The notes: generated from the letters alone by a model not told the origin. A stretch of DNA of 64,000 nucleotides from Paraburkholderia dilworthii (GCF_000472525.1 NZ_AWZT01000001.1:564045-628044); one strand, 5' to 3'; shown: positions 19,358 to 28,972, counted from the stretch's first letter. Translations and numbers: made by a program.

Positions 19358-19570
19358 GGGACGAAGTTGGTATCAGAATAGTGGGTGCGCCCGGCTGCGT
19401 GGCGCGCGAACTGCACGCCGCAACGCATGAGCACGGCCGTTCGGGAGCGGCCGACCCCCGAGTATGCACCTTGCACCCAATCTCCGCACGCGAGCGGCGC
19501 CGTTGGCGCAGTCCACGGTTTGGCACAGCGCTTGCGACTTACGAGGTTCTTCGACACATGGAGGGTCATT

Positions 19571-19843
19571 ATGAGGATCGAATTCACCGGACGCCGTGAA
19601 GTGGTGGCAGCGGCACGCGTCGCCTTCGAAGCCAATGTCGATGGAAAAGACGTCTGGTGCAGCGTATCGCTCGACGCGCTAAACGACCATTTCGGCAACG
19701 GCGGGCCGTCGGCTCACGATCTCGTGGGTACCTTCGAGGCCAATCGAGCGCAAATTGAAAACGCCACCAAGCGGGTGCTCGAAAAGAATGGCGGGCAGTC
19801 GGTGGAACTCGAGACGCGCGACTTCGACAAGACGGGCCCGTAG
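19571..19843 (+). CDS. DUF1488 family protein
   Basis: A 90-residue soluble protein starting [19 protein letters not shown]. The pattern of an aromatic-rich N-terminal strand, [15 protein letters not shown] in the middle and a C-terminal helix ([15 protein letters not shown]) ending in a short strand matches the DUF1488 family, small proteins of unknown function common in Burkholderia. The start at 19571 is set by a GGAGGG ribosome binding site; the longer upstream reading overlaps nothing useful and is not supported. Confidence 0.8.
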   Translation: MRIEFTGRREVVAAARVAFEANVDGKDVWCSVSLDALNDHFGNGGPSAHDLVGTFEANRAQIENATKRVLEKNGGQSVELETRDFDKTGP

Positions 19844-20240
19844 CAATTGCTGTTGCAATTGCCGTCGACGGGTTAAGGATGCGCGGGGCTCGACGGTCAT
19901 TCTCGCCGATCGGTCTTCCATGGCTCGGCGGCGCTTAGGCCGCGAGCCGTTGCTGGCCTCGTTGCCGGTCCGTTGTCGGTTTGTAAGCAGCAATGCGGTG
20001 CCAGTGCGGCTCGAATGCCTGCGCGAATGCCAAGTAATTTGCCATGCAGCTACCGCGCGATGGCAGCGCAATTGCAGCGCGATGGCTTCGGCTGGTTCAC
20101 CGCTGCGCGGTCGATTGCGCAGCCGCAATACACATCGCATTGCCGCGCCTGCCGAAGCGACCGCAACGCGGTATAGTTCGCGCGAACTGCGGGCCGCGAT
20201 ACAGCGCGCGCCGCGCCTCTTCGATCATCTGGAGAACATC
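19844..20240. other. Intergenic, no gene seen
   Basis: The 397 bases between the DUF1488 gene and the carbonic anhydrase contain several open frames on both strands, but all are Arg/Ala-rich and lack family features or ribosome binding sites. The carbonic anhydrase frame is open through most of this gap, but that extension resembles no member of its family. Confidence 0.5.
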
Positions 20241-20876
20241 GTGCAGGAAATCATCGAGGGCTTGATCCGCTTTCAACGCGACGTGTTTCCGCAGCAAAGC
20301 GCTTTGTTCAAGCGCCTGTCGGCCGCGCAAAGTCCGAGCACGCTTTTCGTGACCTGTTCGGACAGCCGCGTGGTTCCCGAGTTGCTGACGCAGGCGGAGC
20401 CCGGCGCGCTCTTCGTGATTCGCAACGCCGGCAATATCGTGCCGTCTTACGGTCCGGAGCCTGGCGGCGTATCGGCGACAGTCGAGTACGCGGTCGCGGT
20501 GCTCGGCGTGCGCGACATCGTGATATGCGGCCATTCGAATTGCGGCGCGATGACCGCAATCACGAGCAATACGAATCTCGAACGTTTGCCCGCGGTGGCC
20601 GGCTGGCTGCGTCACGCCGATGCGGCGAAGGCCATCAACGCATCGCGCACCTATCAGTCGGCCGCGGAGCGTCTGGATGCGCTCGTCAAGGACAACGTGG
20701 TCGCGCAACTGGCGAACATCCGCACGCATCCGTCGGTAGCTGTCGGGCTCGCGAACAAAACGTTGCAATTGCACGGCTGGATCTTCCAGATCGAAAGCGG
20801 CGTGATGCTCGCACTCGATGGCCGCACCGGTAAATTCGTGCCGCTGCTCGAGAACCCGGAAGTTTACGCCGTGTGA
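20241..20876 (+). CDS. Beta-class carbonic anhydrase
   Basis: A 211-residue zinc enzyme interconverting CO2 and bicarbonate. The zinc and catalytic residues are all present: CSDSR at residues 39-43 (Cys39 ligand, Asp41/Arg43 dyad) and HSNCGAM with His98 and Cys101. The [12 protein letters not shown] and [24 protein letters not shown] segments are typical of the proteobacterial Can/CynT type. The start is the GTG at 20241, preceded by TGGAGAACATC; the much longer open frame upstream is rejected. It stands alone, so its role (bicarbonate supply or pH) cannot be inferred from neighbours. Confidence 0.93.
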   Translation: MQEIIEGLIRFQRDVFPQQSALFKRLSAAQSPSTLFVTCSDSRVVPELLTQAEPGALFVIRNAGNIVPSYGPEPGGVSATVEYAVAVLGVRDIVICGHSNCGAMTAITSNTNLERLPAVAGWLRHADAAKAINASRTYQSAAERLDALVKDNVVAQLANIRTHPSVAVGLANKTLQLHGWIFQIESGVMLALDGRTGKFVPLLENPEVYAV

Positions 20877-20916
20877 TCGCGCTGCCGCTGCCGCTGCCGT
20901 TGCTCGCTCGACGCGG

Positions 20917-21507
20917 CTAGCTCTGCGGGCCGTCGTAGCAGCGAAAGGCCAGGCTGATGCGCGGCCCGACGCGCTGATTGAGCTTCGGAATGCCGTGTTC
21001 ATGCGTGAACTGCGACGCGTAGCTCATCACGAGACAACTGCCTGGTTCTAGCTCGACATGCACCGGCCGGCCAGAGCCTTTTTTCGGGCGGATCGTCATA
21101 CGGCGGCTCGCGCCGAGCGACACAATGGCAATCGGCTCGCCGCGCACGAGATTCGCGGTTTTGTCGCTGTGCGGCGCGACGCTGTCGTGCTGGTCGCGAT
21201 ACAGGTTGAGCCCTACGCGGTTGAACGGCGCGCCCACCAGCGAGCGCACCATGTCGAACGCTTCGCCGAGCGGCGCGGGCAAGTCCGCGGATTCGCGCAG
21301 GAACGTGGCGATCAGGCGAGGCACGGCCACCTCGCGCTCATACATCATGCGCTGATGGCTGCTCCAGCCGATGTTATGCAGAGCCTCGCCGAACCACTGT
21401 TGGGCGAGGGCAAGCGGGATCGACTCGGGCAGGTAACGCATTCCGCCTTCGTTGTCGTCGAACAGGGCGACGGGCTCTGGGGCAAACAAAGCTTGCTGGG
21501 ACGTCAT
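20917..21507 (-). CDS. alkB: AlkB-type 2-oxoglutarate/Fe(II) dioxygenase
   Basis: A 196-residue protein of the AlkB family, which removes alkyl lesions from DNA or RNA bases by oxidative demethylation. The core runs NRVGLNLYRDQHDSVAPHSDK, giving the iron ligands His113 and Asp115, with the third ligand His171 in EHGIPK and the 2-oxoglutarate-binding arginines in GPRISLAFR (Arg183, Arg189). The NLYRD...D...HSD layout is nearer to the ALKBH2/3-like bacterial group than to E. coli AlkB. It is not in an Ada operon and no Ada box is apparent upstream. Confidence 0.92.
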   Translation of the reverse strand: MTSQQALFAPEPVALFDDNEGGMRYLPESIPLALAQQWFGEALHNIGWSSHQRMMYEREVAVPRLIATFLRESADLPAPLGEAFDMVRSLVGAPFNRVGLNLYRDQHDSVAPHSDKTANLVRGEPIAIVSLGASRRMTIRPKKGSGRPVHVELEPGSCLVMSYASQFTHEHGIPKLNQRVGPRISLAFRCYDGPQS

Positions 21508-21651
21508 GATTCAATGCCGGGCGCGAGTGGCCCGGCCAGGAAATGACTGGTTCATGCAAGGTATTGTACTGTGTTTTTATACAGTGTTCTCGCCTGTGAG
21601 CCGTGCCTGGTCTCCTCGTCCGCTTGGGCTTTCTCTCGTGTCGTGGCGCCG

Positions 21652-23337
21652 CTATTCGCCTGGGCTGTACAGATCGAGCAGTTTGAGCGTCACACCGTTG
21701 GTCCAGCCGAAGCCATCCTGGAGCGGATATTCACCCCCGCCGCCGCCGCCCGTGCCTGCTCCCTCCACCACGTATTTCTCGACCAGCTTCTTATCCGACG
21801 CATAGACGCCCTTTACGTCGGTGAGAAAGCGCGTGCCGATCTGTTGCGCGAGCGCGTCATGACCATAGCGCTTCAAGCCCTGAATCGCGACCCAGTGCAG
21901 CGGCGCCCAGCCGTTGGGCGCGTCCCACTGTTGCGTGGTGTTGTAGGTCGTCGTGACGAGGCCGCCCGGTTGCAGCAACGTCGACTGCACCTGCTGCGCG
22001 GTCTTTTTTGCACGCTCCGGCCACGCCGCGCCGACGAACAGCGGAAACACCATTGCGGCAGTCTTGTTATCGCGCGGTTTGCCGAGTTGCCAGTCGTAGT
22101 CGCCGTAGTAACCGTTGGGATTCCACAGATAGCGGTTGATGGCGAGCGCGCGCTTCGCGGCGCGTCCCGCGAATTCGCCCACGCACCGGAAATCGCGCGT
22201 TTCGCCGCAGCCTTTCGCGATGCTGATTTCGAGGTGGAACATCAGGCTGTTCAGATCGACAGGGATGATCGACGTGGTGCGCACCGTCGCGAGCGTCATG
22301 TTGTCGCCGAACCAGCGCGAACTGAAATCCCAGCCGCTTTCCGCGGTGGCCCGCAGTTCGCGGTACACATCGTTCGGGCTTCGTCCGGTGGCCTTTTGCG
22401 CGGTCTGTATGTCCTCCAGATACGATTCGTCGCGAGGCGTGTCCAGTTCGTCCCAATAGCGATTCAGCACGGCGCGGTCGGGCATCACGACCACATTGCG
22501 CGTCGCCGAACCGGCTCGCGTGGAGCTTTCACCCTGCATCCAGTAGCCGTATTCCTTGCGCAATGCGGGCAAGTACTTCTGATAGACGCCGTGGCCTTCC
22601 ACCTTGGCCGCGAGTTCCACCATATGCGAGAAGAACGGCGGCTGTGAACGGTCGAGGTAGTAAGTGCGATTGCCGTTTGGAATATGGCCGAACGTGTCGA
22701 TCATGTACGCGAAGTTGTCGAGCATGTTGTCGACGAGGTCCTCACGGCCCGCCTCCTGCAAGCCCAGCATCGTGAAGTAGGTGTCCCAATAGTAGCCTTC
22801 GCGAAAGCGCCCGCCGGGCACCACATAGGGTTTCGGCAACGGGATCAGCGAACTGTTCGGCGGCGCGCTCGTGGTCGTCCGGGTGAGGGCGGGCCATAAC
22901 CAGTTGATGTGCTCACGCAGCGTCTGATTGGCTGGCGGCGTAATGACCGGCTCGCTCGGCGGCGTGAAGTACTGGTTGACGAAGCTCGCCAGCGAAAAAC
23001 CGGGGTTGTTTTTCTGCTGCTGGTAAAGCTGCACGATGACGGCAGGGTCGGCCTTCGGCGTTGCATCGACGAAAGTCTTCTGGTCCGGATAGATCTGCGC
23101 CGTTTGCACCGCGACGAAGAGCTCGCCATACAGGATATCGGGCGCGGGCGGCAAGCTGCCGCCGACCTGAGTGTCGGCGTGACAAACCGATGTGAGGCCA
23201 ATGAGGAACGCGAAACCCGAAACGGCGACCGCGCGATGCAGATACTTCAACGGCGCGGGGGGAAGGCAGGGCTGCGATAAGACGCCGGGCGCATTGCCGG
23301 CACAGCGGATGCTACGCGCTTGCGATGACACAATCAT
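21652..23337 (-). CDS. treA: Periplasmic trehalase, GH37
   Basis: A 561-residue alpha,alpha-trehalase that splits trehalose into two glucoses. Both GH37 signatures are intact: [14 protein letters not shown] and [10 protein letters not shown], as is the C-terminal Gly-rich loop followed by [14 protein letters not shown]. An N-terminal hydrophobic stretch ([18 protein letters not shown]), after a polar leader of about 35 residues, looks like a signal peptide ending near residue 54, so the enzyme is likely periplasmic (TreA rather than TreF). A very strong AGGAGGAG ribosome binding site precedes the ATG at 23337, which supports this start despite the long leader. No trehalose uptake genes are adjacent. 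Confidence 0.93.
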   Translation of the reverse strand: MIVSSQARSIRCAGNAPGVLSQPCLPPAPLKYLHRAVAVSGFAFLIGLTSVCHADTQVGGSLPPAPDILYGELFVAVQTAQIYPDQKTFVDATPKADPAVIVQLYQQQKNNPGFSLASFVNQYFTPPSEPVITPPANQTLREHINWLWPALTRTTTSAPPNSSLIPLPKPYVVPGGRFREGYYWDTYFTMLGLQEAGREDLVDNMLDNFAYMIDTFGHIPNGNRTYYLDRSQPPFFSHMVELAAKVEGHGVYQKYLPALRKEYGYWMQGESSTRAGSATRNVVVMPDRAVLNRYWDELDTPRDESYLEDIQTAQKATGRSPNDVYRELRATAESGWDFSSRWFGDNMTLATVRTTSIIPVDLNSLMFHLEISIAKGCGETRDFRCVGEFAGRAAKRALAINRYLWNPNGYYGDYDWQLGKPRDNKTAAMVFPLFVGAAWPERAKKTAQQVQSTLLQPGGLVTTTYNTTQQWDAPNGWAPLHWVAIQGLKRYGHDALAQQIGTRFLTDVKGVYASDKKLVEKYVVEGAGTGGGGGGEYPLQDGFGWTNGVTLKLLDLYSPGE

Positions 23338-24003
23338 GTCTCCTCCTGAGGAATGGACAACAGGATTGGTCTGCCTCTCACACCCTCTCTTCTGGTGACC
23401 TGCGCTGGGGCGTGGCTAGCATGGCACAAAACCGGACGCGCTTCAAACTATGCGCGGTGAATGGATGTGGCGCATTGCCGACGCGGTCTCCCGGGCCATC
23501 GTTGCGCGTCGATTAACTTCGGATGACGAAGTAATTGCGGATATGGTCGAGTGGCGCGCTGTTATCGCGGGTTCGTCGGCAAGGGTCTTCGGGAATTAAT
23601 TTTCCGGTTTCTTAAGCAAGGAAAAATGTATTTGCGGTCCACGCAATAATCGTCACGTCGATTTCCATATCTTAATTTAAGTTAACAATAATATCATTGC
23701 GAAATAAGATGGAATAATAAACAACCTTGTTTACGTTGTTGCGGAATCTTCGGTATACCATTCTCAATTCGCCTGCGATTCCGAGCGCGTTTTAAATCAG
23801 GCACTTGGGGCGCACGTGCAAAAGATGTACGCCCCATTTCATTTACACGTCAAGCAATGAGATAAACGGGAAACAAACAGAAAGTTAAAAAGCAATGGCG
23901 TCGTTAAAACGCAACGCCGTAATGCACTGAAAAATCGTTTCGAGGTTTATGCGTTATTCTCCGCCGCTCGATAGCAACCGCTATTGGAATCTGGAGATAT
24001 TCA
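23338..24003. other. Low-GC intergenic region upstream of trehalase and porin genes
   Basis: This 666-base region separates divergent treA and the porin. From about 23590 to 23960 it is much richer in A/T than the rest of the window, with ttaagttaacaataatatca near 23676 and other A/T runs. I see no gene. It probably holds the porin promoter and regulatory sites such as those used by OmpR-like or H-NS-like proteins, but I cannot pick out a specific site. Confidence 0.5.
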
Positions 24004-25149
24004 ATGAACAAATTCGTATTGTCGGGCCTCTCGCTCGCTCTTGCCGGCGCTGCCGGCGCCGCTCATGCACAAAGCTCCGTGACGCTGTACGGCCTGATCG
24101 ATACAGGCTTGACCTACACCAGCAATTCGGGCGGCAGCAGCAACTTCCAGCAGGCGAGCGGCATACTGAACGGCAATCGATGGGGCCTGCGCGGTTCGGA
24201 AGATCTCGGCAATGGCCTGAAAGCAATTTTCGTCCTCGAAAACGGCTTTAATCTGTCGACCGGCAAGCTCGGTCAGAACAGCCGCGAGTTCGGCCGTCAG
24301 GCGTTCGTCGGCCTGTCGAGCAACCAGTTCGGCACAGTCACGCTGGGCCGCCAGTACGACAGCGTGGTCGATTACCTCGCGCCGCTCGCGCTGAACGGCA
24401 CGCAGTATGGCGGGACGCTCGCTTCGCACCCTTACGACAACGACAACCTGAACAACTCGGTGCGCATCAACAACGCCGTGAAATTCCAGAGCATCGATTA
24501 CGCCGGCTTCAAGTTCGGCGCGTTGTACGGTTTCTCGAACGCAGCGGGCAGCTTCGCCGATAGCCGCGCATACAGCGTCGGCGCATCGTATGTATTCGGC
24601 GGCCTGAAGGTCGCGGCGGGTTATCTGCAACTGAACGGCGGCGGCTCGTCGACCAACACGAGCGGCGCGGTCGCGACTGGCGACTCCACCTTCACGGCGG
24701 CGCGTCAACGCACCTACGGCGCGGGTCTGAGCTATGCATTCGGCCCGGCGAACGTCGGCCTCGTCGTGACGCAAACGCAATTGAACGGTGCGAGCGCGAT
24801 CAGCTCGTCGGCATCGGGCACGAGCAGCGGGCTGGCGCTGACCGGCGGCAGCGCACGCTTCACCAACTACGAAGTGAACGGCCGTTACGCGTTGACGCCG
24901 GCGGTGTCGGTGTCGGGCGCATACACGTTTACCGACGCGCGTCTGGACGGCGTCAGCCCGAAGTACCATCAGCTCACGCTGCAAACGGACTACGCGTTGT
25001 CCAAGCGTACCGACGTCTATGCTGAAGCGGCCTACCAGCATGTCGGCAGCACGGGCAACTCGGGCATTACCGCCGACATCGTCGGCGTCAGCGCTTCGTC
25101 CACCAGCTCGCAAGTGGTCGGCACGGTCGGCATCCGCCATCGCTTCTGA
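24004..25149 (+). CDS. Gram-negative porin (Burkholderia OmpC/Omp38-like)
   Basis: A 381-residue outer-membrane beta-barrel channel. The signal peptide MNKFVLSGLSLALAGAAGAAHA is cut before QSSVTLYGLIDTGLTY, the classical start of the mature beta-proteobacterial porin. Alternating amphipathic strands, the GNRWGLRGSEDLGNGLKAIF and RQAFVGLSSNQFGTVTLGRQYD blocks, and a C-terminal Phe (GTVGIRHRF) required for barrel assembly are all present. A GGAGAT ribosome binding site lies before the ATG. An intrinsic terminator follows, so it is transcribed alone. Confidence 0.95.
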   Translation: MNKFVLSGLSLALAGAAGAAHAQSSVTLYGLIDTGLTYTSNSGGSSNFQQASGILNGNRWGLRGSEDLGNGLKAIFVLENGFNLSTGKLGQNSREFGRQAFVGLSSNQFGTVTLGRQYDSVVDYLAPLALNGTQYGGTLASHPYDNDNLNNSVRINNAVKFQSIDYAGFKFGALYGFSNAAGSFADSRAYSVGASYVFGGLKVAAGYLQLNGGGSSTNTSGAVATGDSTFTAARQRTYGAGLSYAFGPANVGLVVTQTQLNGASAISSSASGTSSGLALTGGSARFTNYEVNGRYALTPAVSVSGAYTFTDARLDGVSPKYHQLTLQTDYALSKRTDVYAEAAYQHVGSTGNSGITADIVGVSASSTSSQVVGTVGIRHRF

Positions 25150-25187
25150 GCACGCGCGGTGAGTGCCGCGCTAGCGGCCTATTGCAG

Positions 25188-25216
25188 AAAGGCCCGCGTT
25201 TTGCGGGCCTTTTTTG
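25188..25216 (+). terminator. Intrinsic terminator after the porin gene
   Basis: A GC-rich hairpin, aggcccgc-gtttt-gcgggcct, is followed directly by a run of six T. It lies about 40 bases after the porin stop and also between that gene and the convergent LrgB-like gene. Confidence 0.9.
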
Positions 25217-25244
25217 CGTCGTCGAGCAAATCAGCGGCTTGCGC

Positions 25245-25985
25245 TCAGGTGCCGAGCCAGCGCGCAACGAACGGCATCAGCACCGGAACCACGAACGCGG
25301 TGAACACGCCGTTGAGCCCCATGCCTAGCCCCGCGAACGCGCCCATTTGCTCACTGACCTGAAAGGCCCGCGCCGTGCCGATGCCGTGCGACGCGATGCC
25401 GAGTGCGAAACCGCGCACTTCCGGCTCGGCGATTTTCAGCACGTTCAGAATGGCGCGCGCGAAGACTGCACCGAATACACCCGTCGAGATGACGAGTACC
25501 GCTGTCAACGACGGGATGCCGCCGATCGCGGAAGCGACGGCCATTGCGATCGGCGTCGTCGCGGACTTCGGTGCGAGCGACGCGAGCGTCTGATGCGATG
25601 CGCCGAAGAGCGCAGCCACGCCGATCGCGGAGACGATCGCCGTCAACGAACCCGCGACCAGTCCGCCGACAAGCGGCAACGCAAAACGGCGCAGCTTCGG
25701 CCATTGTCGATAGAGCGGTAACGCGAGCGCGACCGTTGCCGGGCCGAGCAGGAAGTGCACGAACTGTGCACCCTCGAAATAGGTGGCATACGGGGTGCCG
25801 GTCACTTCGAGCAGCGCGACGAGCAACGCGACCGCGATCAACACCGGATTAGCGAGCGGATTGAAGCGCGCTTTTGCATATAACGCCTGGGCGATCAGGT
25901 ACGCGATCAGCGTGATGGTGAGGCCCAGCAGAGGGCTTGCTGCAAGATAGACCCAGATCGCGCCGAGCTTCGGTAAGGCAGTCAT
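25245..25985 (-). CDS. lrgB: LrgB/CidB family protein (holin-system partner)
   Basis: A 246-residue inner-membrane protein with six or more helices. The stretches ALLGPATVALALPLY-like (here LLGPATVALALPLYRQWP), PKSATTPIAMAVASAIGG and LGIASHGIGTARAFQVSEQMGAFAGL are diagnostic of LrgB/YohK. In other bacteria LrgAB/CidAB modulate murein hydrolase activity or export small organic acids. The start is the ATG at 25985, whose codon overlaps the lrgA-like stop (ATGA); a longer reading upstream lies over that gene and is rejected. Confidence 0.92.
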   Translation of the reverse strand: MTALPKLGAIWVYLAASPLLGLTITLIAYLIAQALYAKARFNPLANPVLIAVALLVALLEVTGTPYATYFEGAQFVHFLLGPATVALALPLYRQWPKLRRFALPLVGGLVAGSLTAIVSAIGVAALFGASHQTLASLAPKSATTPIAMAVASAIGGIPSLTAVLVISTGVFGAVFARAILNVLKIAEPEVRGFALGIASHGIGTARAFQVSEQMGAFAGLGMGLNGVFTAFVVPVLMPFVARWLGT

Positions 25986-26365
25986 TGTGCGGCCTCCTTG
26001 TCGGCGCGATTGTGCAACTCCCGGCGCTGCTGTCGGCGCATCAACGCGCGCGTGACGAGCGCGGCCACCGCAATTGCCAGTGTCGTGCTGACGGCAATCG
26101 ACACGATCAATGCAATCGCGTCGCCGCGAATGCGGCTTGCCGACACCATGATGCCGACACCCGCGGGCACGAACAGCAGCGACAGATGGCGCAGCAATTC
26201 GAGGGCCGTGGGTTCGATTGCATCGGCTGTTTGCGGGCGCATCATGACAAAGCCGAACAGCAACAGCATGCCGATTACCGGGCCCGGCACCGGCAAATGG
26301 AACACATAAGACACGCCTTCTCCGAGGCATTGAAAAGTCAGCAGGGCAGCCAGCGCTGCAAGCAT
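25982..26365 (-). CDS. lrgA: LrgA/CidA family protein (holin-like)
   Basis: A 127-residue protein with four hydrophobic helices; FHLPVPGPVIGMLLLFGFVM and LSLLFVPAGVGIMV are the LrgA/CidA family core. These small proteins form holin-like membrane oligomers and work with the LrgB-type protein encoded next to them. The start is the ATG at 26365, supported by GGAG upstream; an in-frame start at 26461 would add a polar leader with no family similarity. Stop and lrgB start overlap by four bases. Confidence 0.92.
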   Translation of the reverse strand: MLAALAALLTFQCLGEGVSYVFHLPVPGPVIGMLLLFGFVMMRPQTADAIEPTALELLRHLSLLFVPAGVGIMVSASRIRGDAIALIVSIAVSTTLAIAVAALVTRALMRRQQRRELHNRADKEAAQ

Positions 26366-26499
26366 GTCGATCTCCAGCAGGAAACGGAAATGCGGCCATT
26401 GTGTACCATGCGTATAGTTTCGTGGTTCATGCGAGGGGATTGCCGCGAGCTTTGCGGTCACGCAGTTCTTTATCGATGACTTAGTACTGGACGACTCAC

Positions 26500-27654
26500 A
26501 TGCAAATAGAGCCGTTTCATATCGCTGTGCCCGACGAGGACATCGACGATCTTCGCCGGCGCATTCGCGCGACGCGTTGGGCGCCCGCCACGCCGTCGTC
26601 CGCGTGGCAGCAGGGTATCGATTTCAAATGGCTGCGTGAGCTTGCCGACTATTGGGCTGGCCAGTTCGACTGGCGCGCGTCGGAACAGCGCCTAAACCGC
26701 CAGCCGCAATTCATGGCCGACGTGCACGGACGGCGCGTGCATTTCGTGCATCGGCGCGGCGCGGGACCGGCGCCTTATCCGCTCGTCGTCACACATGGCT
26801 GGCCGGGTTCGTTCGTCGAGTTCGAGGCGCTGCTCGAGCGGCTGTGCGAGCCGGCTGCGTTCGGTGGCGATCCCGCCGATTCGTTCGATGTGGTCGTGCC
26901 TTCGCTGCCCGGCTTCGCGTTTTCGCAGGCGCCCGCGCAATCCGGCACGTCCGCGTTCCAGGTCGCGGATCTATGGGCGTCGTTGATGTGCGGCTTGGGT
27001 TATCAGCGCTTCGGTGCGCAAGGGGGCGACCTCGGCGCCGGTGTGTCGATCGCGCTTGCGGCGCGGCATCCGCAACCGGTCGACGGTATTCACCTGAACT
27101 TCCTGCCTGGGTCTTACGAACCCGCAGTCGGAGCGGCGCAACAAGCGTTGACGTCGGAGGAAGAGAACTTCTTGCGCGAGAAAAACGAGTGGGCCGCGCG
27201 CGAAGGTGGCTACGCGCACATGCACACGACGAAGCCGTTGACGCTCGCCGCTTCGCTGAACGATTCGCCGGTGGGGCTCGCTGCGTGGATCGCCGAAAAA
27301 TTCCGCGCATGGAGCGATTGCGAAGGCGACGTCGAGCGGGTGTTTTCGAAAGACGAGTTGCTAACCAATATCTCGCTCTACTGGTACACGCAAAGCATTG
27401 GCCCGGCGATGCAGATGTATTGGGAGAACCGTCTACAGCCGATACGTTTTGCCGATGGCCAACGCGTCGCGCCGCCCGTCGGCTTCGCCCGGTTTCCAAA
27501 AGAGATCAATCATCCGCCGCGCAGTTGGCTCGAACGAACCTTTAACGTCGTGCAGTGGACGCAGATGCCGAGCGGTGGACACTTCGCGGCAATGGAGAAG
27601 CCGGATCTGCTGGCTGCCGAGATCCGCAGCTTTTTCAGACCGCTACGGGGCTAG
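26500..27654 (+). CDS. Epoxide hydrolase (microsomal-type, EHN plus alpha/beta-hydrolase fold)
   Basis: A 384-residue enzyme adding water to epoxides. The N-terminal EHN domain (PFHIAVPDEDIDDLRRRIRATRW) is typical of the microsomal/juvenile-hormone-type group. The alpha/beta-hydrolase part shows the oxyanion motif HGWPGSFVEF, the nucleophile Asp in QGGDLGAGVS where other families have Ser, an acidic residue in the cap-to-core region, and the catalytic His in PSGGHFAAMEKPDLL. It is a single gene running away from the lrgAB pair; its natural substrate is unknown. Confidence 0.92.
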   Translation: MQIEPFHIAVPDEDIDDLRRRIRATRWAPATPSSAWQQGIDFKWLRELADYWAGQFDWRASEQRLNRQPQFMADVHGRRVHFVHRRGAGPAPYPLVVTHGWPGSFVEFEALLERLCEPAAFGGDPADSFDVVVPSLPGFAFSQAPAQSGTSAFQVADLWASLMCGLGYQRFGAQGGDLGAGVSIALAARHPQPVDGIHLNFLPGSYEPAVGAAQQALTSEEENFLREKNEWAAREGGYAHMHTTKPLTLAASLNDSPVGLAAWIAEKFRAWSDCEGDVERVFSKDELLTNISLYWYTQSIGPAMQMYWENRLQPIRFADGQRVAPPVGFARFPKEINHPPRSWLERTFNVVQWTQMPSGGHFAAMEKPDLLAAEIRSFFRPLRG

Positions 27655-27735
27655 CGCGTTGAACGATGTGCGAAGAGCCGCGTGCGGTTGTCCGGCGGAC
27701 CCTTCCAGTATCCGAAGCGTAGGCCGGATGCAGCG

Positions 27736-28509
27736 TTACACGGGCGACGCTTCGTAAAAGCCGTGATAGCGCAAGCCGCGTGCGCTTGCGGATTCATCGA
27801 AACCCGCTGCGGCGCCTACCGACAGCAGCGCCTCCGTGGTTACGCCGCGGTTGGATACAAAGGTCCACTGTGCCGGCGCGTGCGGCACATCAGGCATCGC
27901 ACGAATTCGCGCGAGCGCGGCGAGTAGATCGCTGCTTTGCGGCGCGTGAATGACGAAGCCCTCGTTTGCGAGCGCGGCATGAGTGATCGCCAATTCCTGA
28001 CATAAGCGCATACGCAGCGGCGCCTCCAGTTCGGTCGTGCGACGCGATAGTTCGATCAACTCTCGTGTCATGTCGTCGACGAGTACACCGTGCCGTTGCA
28101 ATGGCTTTCGTTGCCAGGCGACCGAAGGGCACGCTTTGCTGGCAGGCTCGAGCGAAACGAAAGGGTTGATCTCCGCAGGATAGATGCGGCACACGAGCGG
28201 CCGCTTTTCATAGATGCCGCATAGCATGTCGGCGCGAAGATTGGGACACGCACCGGCGAACGCGGCCGCGAAAATAATCGACACACGCACGGGCAGCGAT
28301 CCGCTCATCGCGGGTGTGGAGCGCGCTTTCCTGTAGTCCGCTTGTGCGTTTGGCGGTTCTGGATCGGCGGGCCACGGAATCGCCTCGCAGATCAATTCCA
28401 TCTGTCCGCCTCGCGCGAGCCAGTCGCTCGCTTCGGCCAATGTCAGCGGCAAGCGCAAATCGTGGCAGCACTTGCCGCACGCGGTGCATTCGAAGTCGAT
28501 ATCGTCCAC
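27736..28509 (-). CDS. YkgJ-type cysteine-cluster protein (zinc/iron-binding)
   Basis: A 257-residue protein of the YkgJ (CxxCxxCC) family. The N-terminal FECTACGKCCHDLRLPL gives the CxxCxxCC cluster at about residues 8-14, and later cysteines (ACPNL; MLCGIYEKRPLVCRIYP) complete the set that binds a metal or an Fe-S centre. The function of this family is not established. The start is the GTG at 28507-28509, behind a GAGGAC ribosome binding site; a frame extending to 28611 would run towards the divergent ArsR promoter and is not favoured. The C-terminal 100 residues carry no motif I recognise. Confidence 0.85.
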   Translation of the reverse strand: MDDIDFECTACGKCCHDLRLPLTLAEASDWLARGGQMELICEAIPWPADPEPPNAQADYRKARSTPAMSGSLPVRVSIIFAAAFAGACPNLRADMLCGIYEKRPLVCRIYPAEINPFVSLEPASKACPSVAWQRKPLQRHGVLVDDMTRELIELSRRTTELEAPLRMRLCQELAITHAALANEGFVIHAPQSSDLLAALARIRAMPDVPHAPAQWTFVSNRGVTTEALLSVGAAAGFDESASARGLRYHGFYEASPV

Positions 28510-28604
28510 CCGGATGTCCTCTTTTAAGTTCGACGTCCGGCTTGGTCGCGCGAACGGCGAACTTCTGACAGCGAGCCCAGGAAAAAAGAGCGGCACAAAA
28601 ATGC

Positions 28605-28632
28605 TTGACACCGCTCGTCGATTCTCTATAGT
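28605..28632 (+). promoter_or_regulatory. Sigma70-type promoter of the ArsR-SRPBCC operon
   Basis: A perfect -35 box TTGACA at 28605-28610 and a TATAGT -10 box at 28627-28632, separated by 16 bases. The expected transcription start falls at about 28639-28641, on top of the ATG at 28640, so the message would have little or no leader. Confidence 0.75.
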
Positions 28633-28647
28633 TCACCACATGGTGAA
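28632..28647. promoter_or_regulatory. Palindromic operator over the arsR-like start codon
   Basis: TTCACCA-CA-TGGTGAA is a 7-bp perfect inverted repeat with a 2-base centre. It directly follows the -10 box and contains the ATG of the regulator gene. ArsR-family dimers bind such repeats, so self-repression by blocking RNA polymerase is likely. This is inferred from position and symmetry only. Confidence 0.65.
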
Positions 28648-28972
28648 GTGTCCTGTCAGTCAACTCGATCGTACGTTTTCCGCGTTGGTGGACCCGACCC
28701 GGCGAGCCATCCTTGCTCGTCTTGAACGGGAGCCCGGCCTGTCCGTCACGGAAATCGCACGCCCGTTGCCCCTCAAGCTGCCCGCCGTCATGAAGCACCT
28801 CGATGTGCTGAGCGACGCCGGCCTGATAACGCGCGCCAAGCATGGCCGAACGGTGTCGGTCGAATTGGTTGCCGGCCCGATGGAAGAGGCGATGGCATGG
28901 CTCAAACGCTATGAGCGCTTCTGGTCCGCGAGCCTCGACCGGCTTGCCGATTTTGTCGAAGGAGAAGAGTGA
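28640..28972 (+). CDS. ArsR-family winged-helix regulator
   Basis: A 110-residue DNA-binding repressor. The core LDRTFSALVDPTRRAILARLEREPGLSVTEIARPL...LPAVMKHLDVLSDAGLI is the standard ArsR HTH with its wing. It has no CxC or other obvious metal-binding cysteine pair (a single Cys near the N-terminus), so it belongs to the group linked to SRPBCC proteins rather than the arsenic sensors. I take the ATG at 28640 because the promoter boxes leave no room for a start further upstream: an in-frame ATG at 28601 lies before the -35 box. It is followed immediately by the SRPBCC gene. Confidence 0.9.
   Translation: MVKCPVSQLDRTFSALVDPTRRAILARLEREPGLSVTEIARPLPLKLPAVMKHLDVLSDAGLITRAKHGRTVSVELVAGPMEEAMAWLKRYERFWSASLDRLADFVEGEE

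Noticed and set aside
21700..21770. Gly-rich codon run near the end of the trehalase gene, at first suspected to be a slippage tract
   Set aside because: A Gly run before [13 protein letters not shown] is a normal feature of GH37 trehalases.
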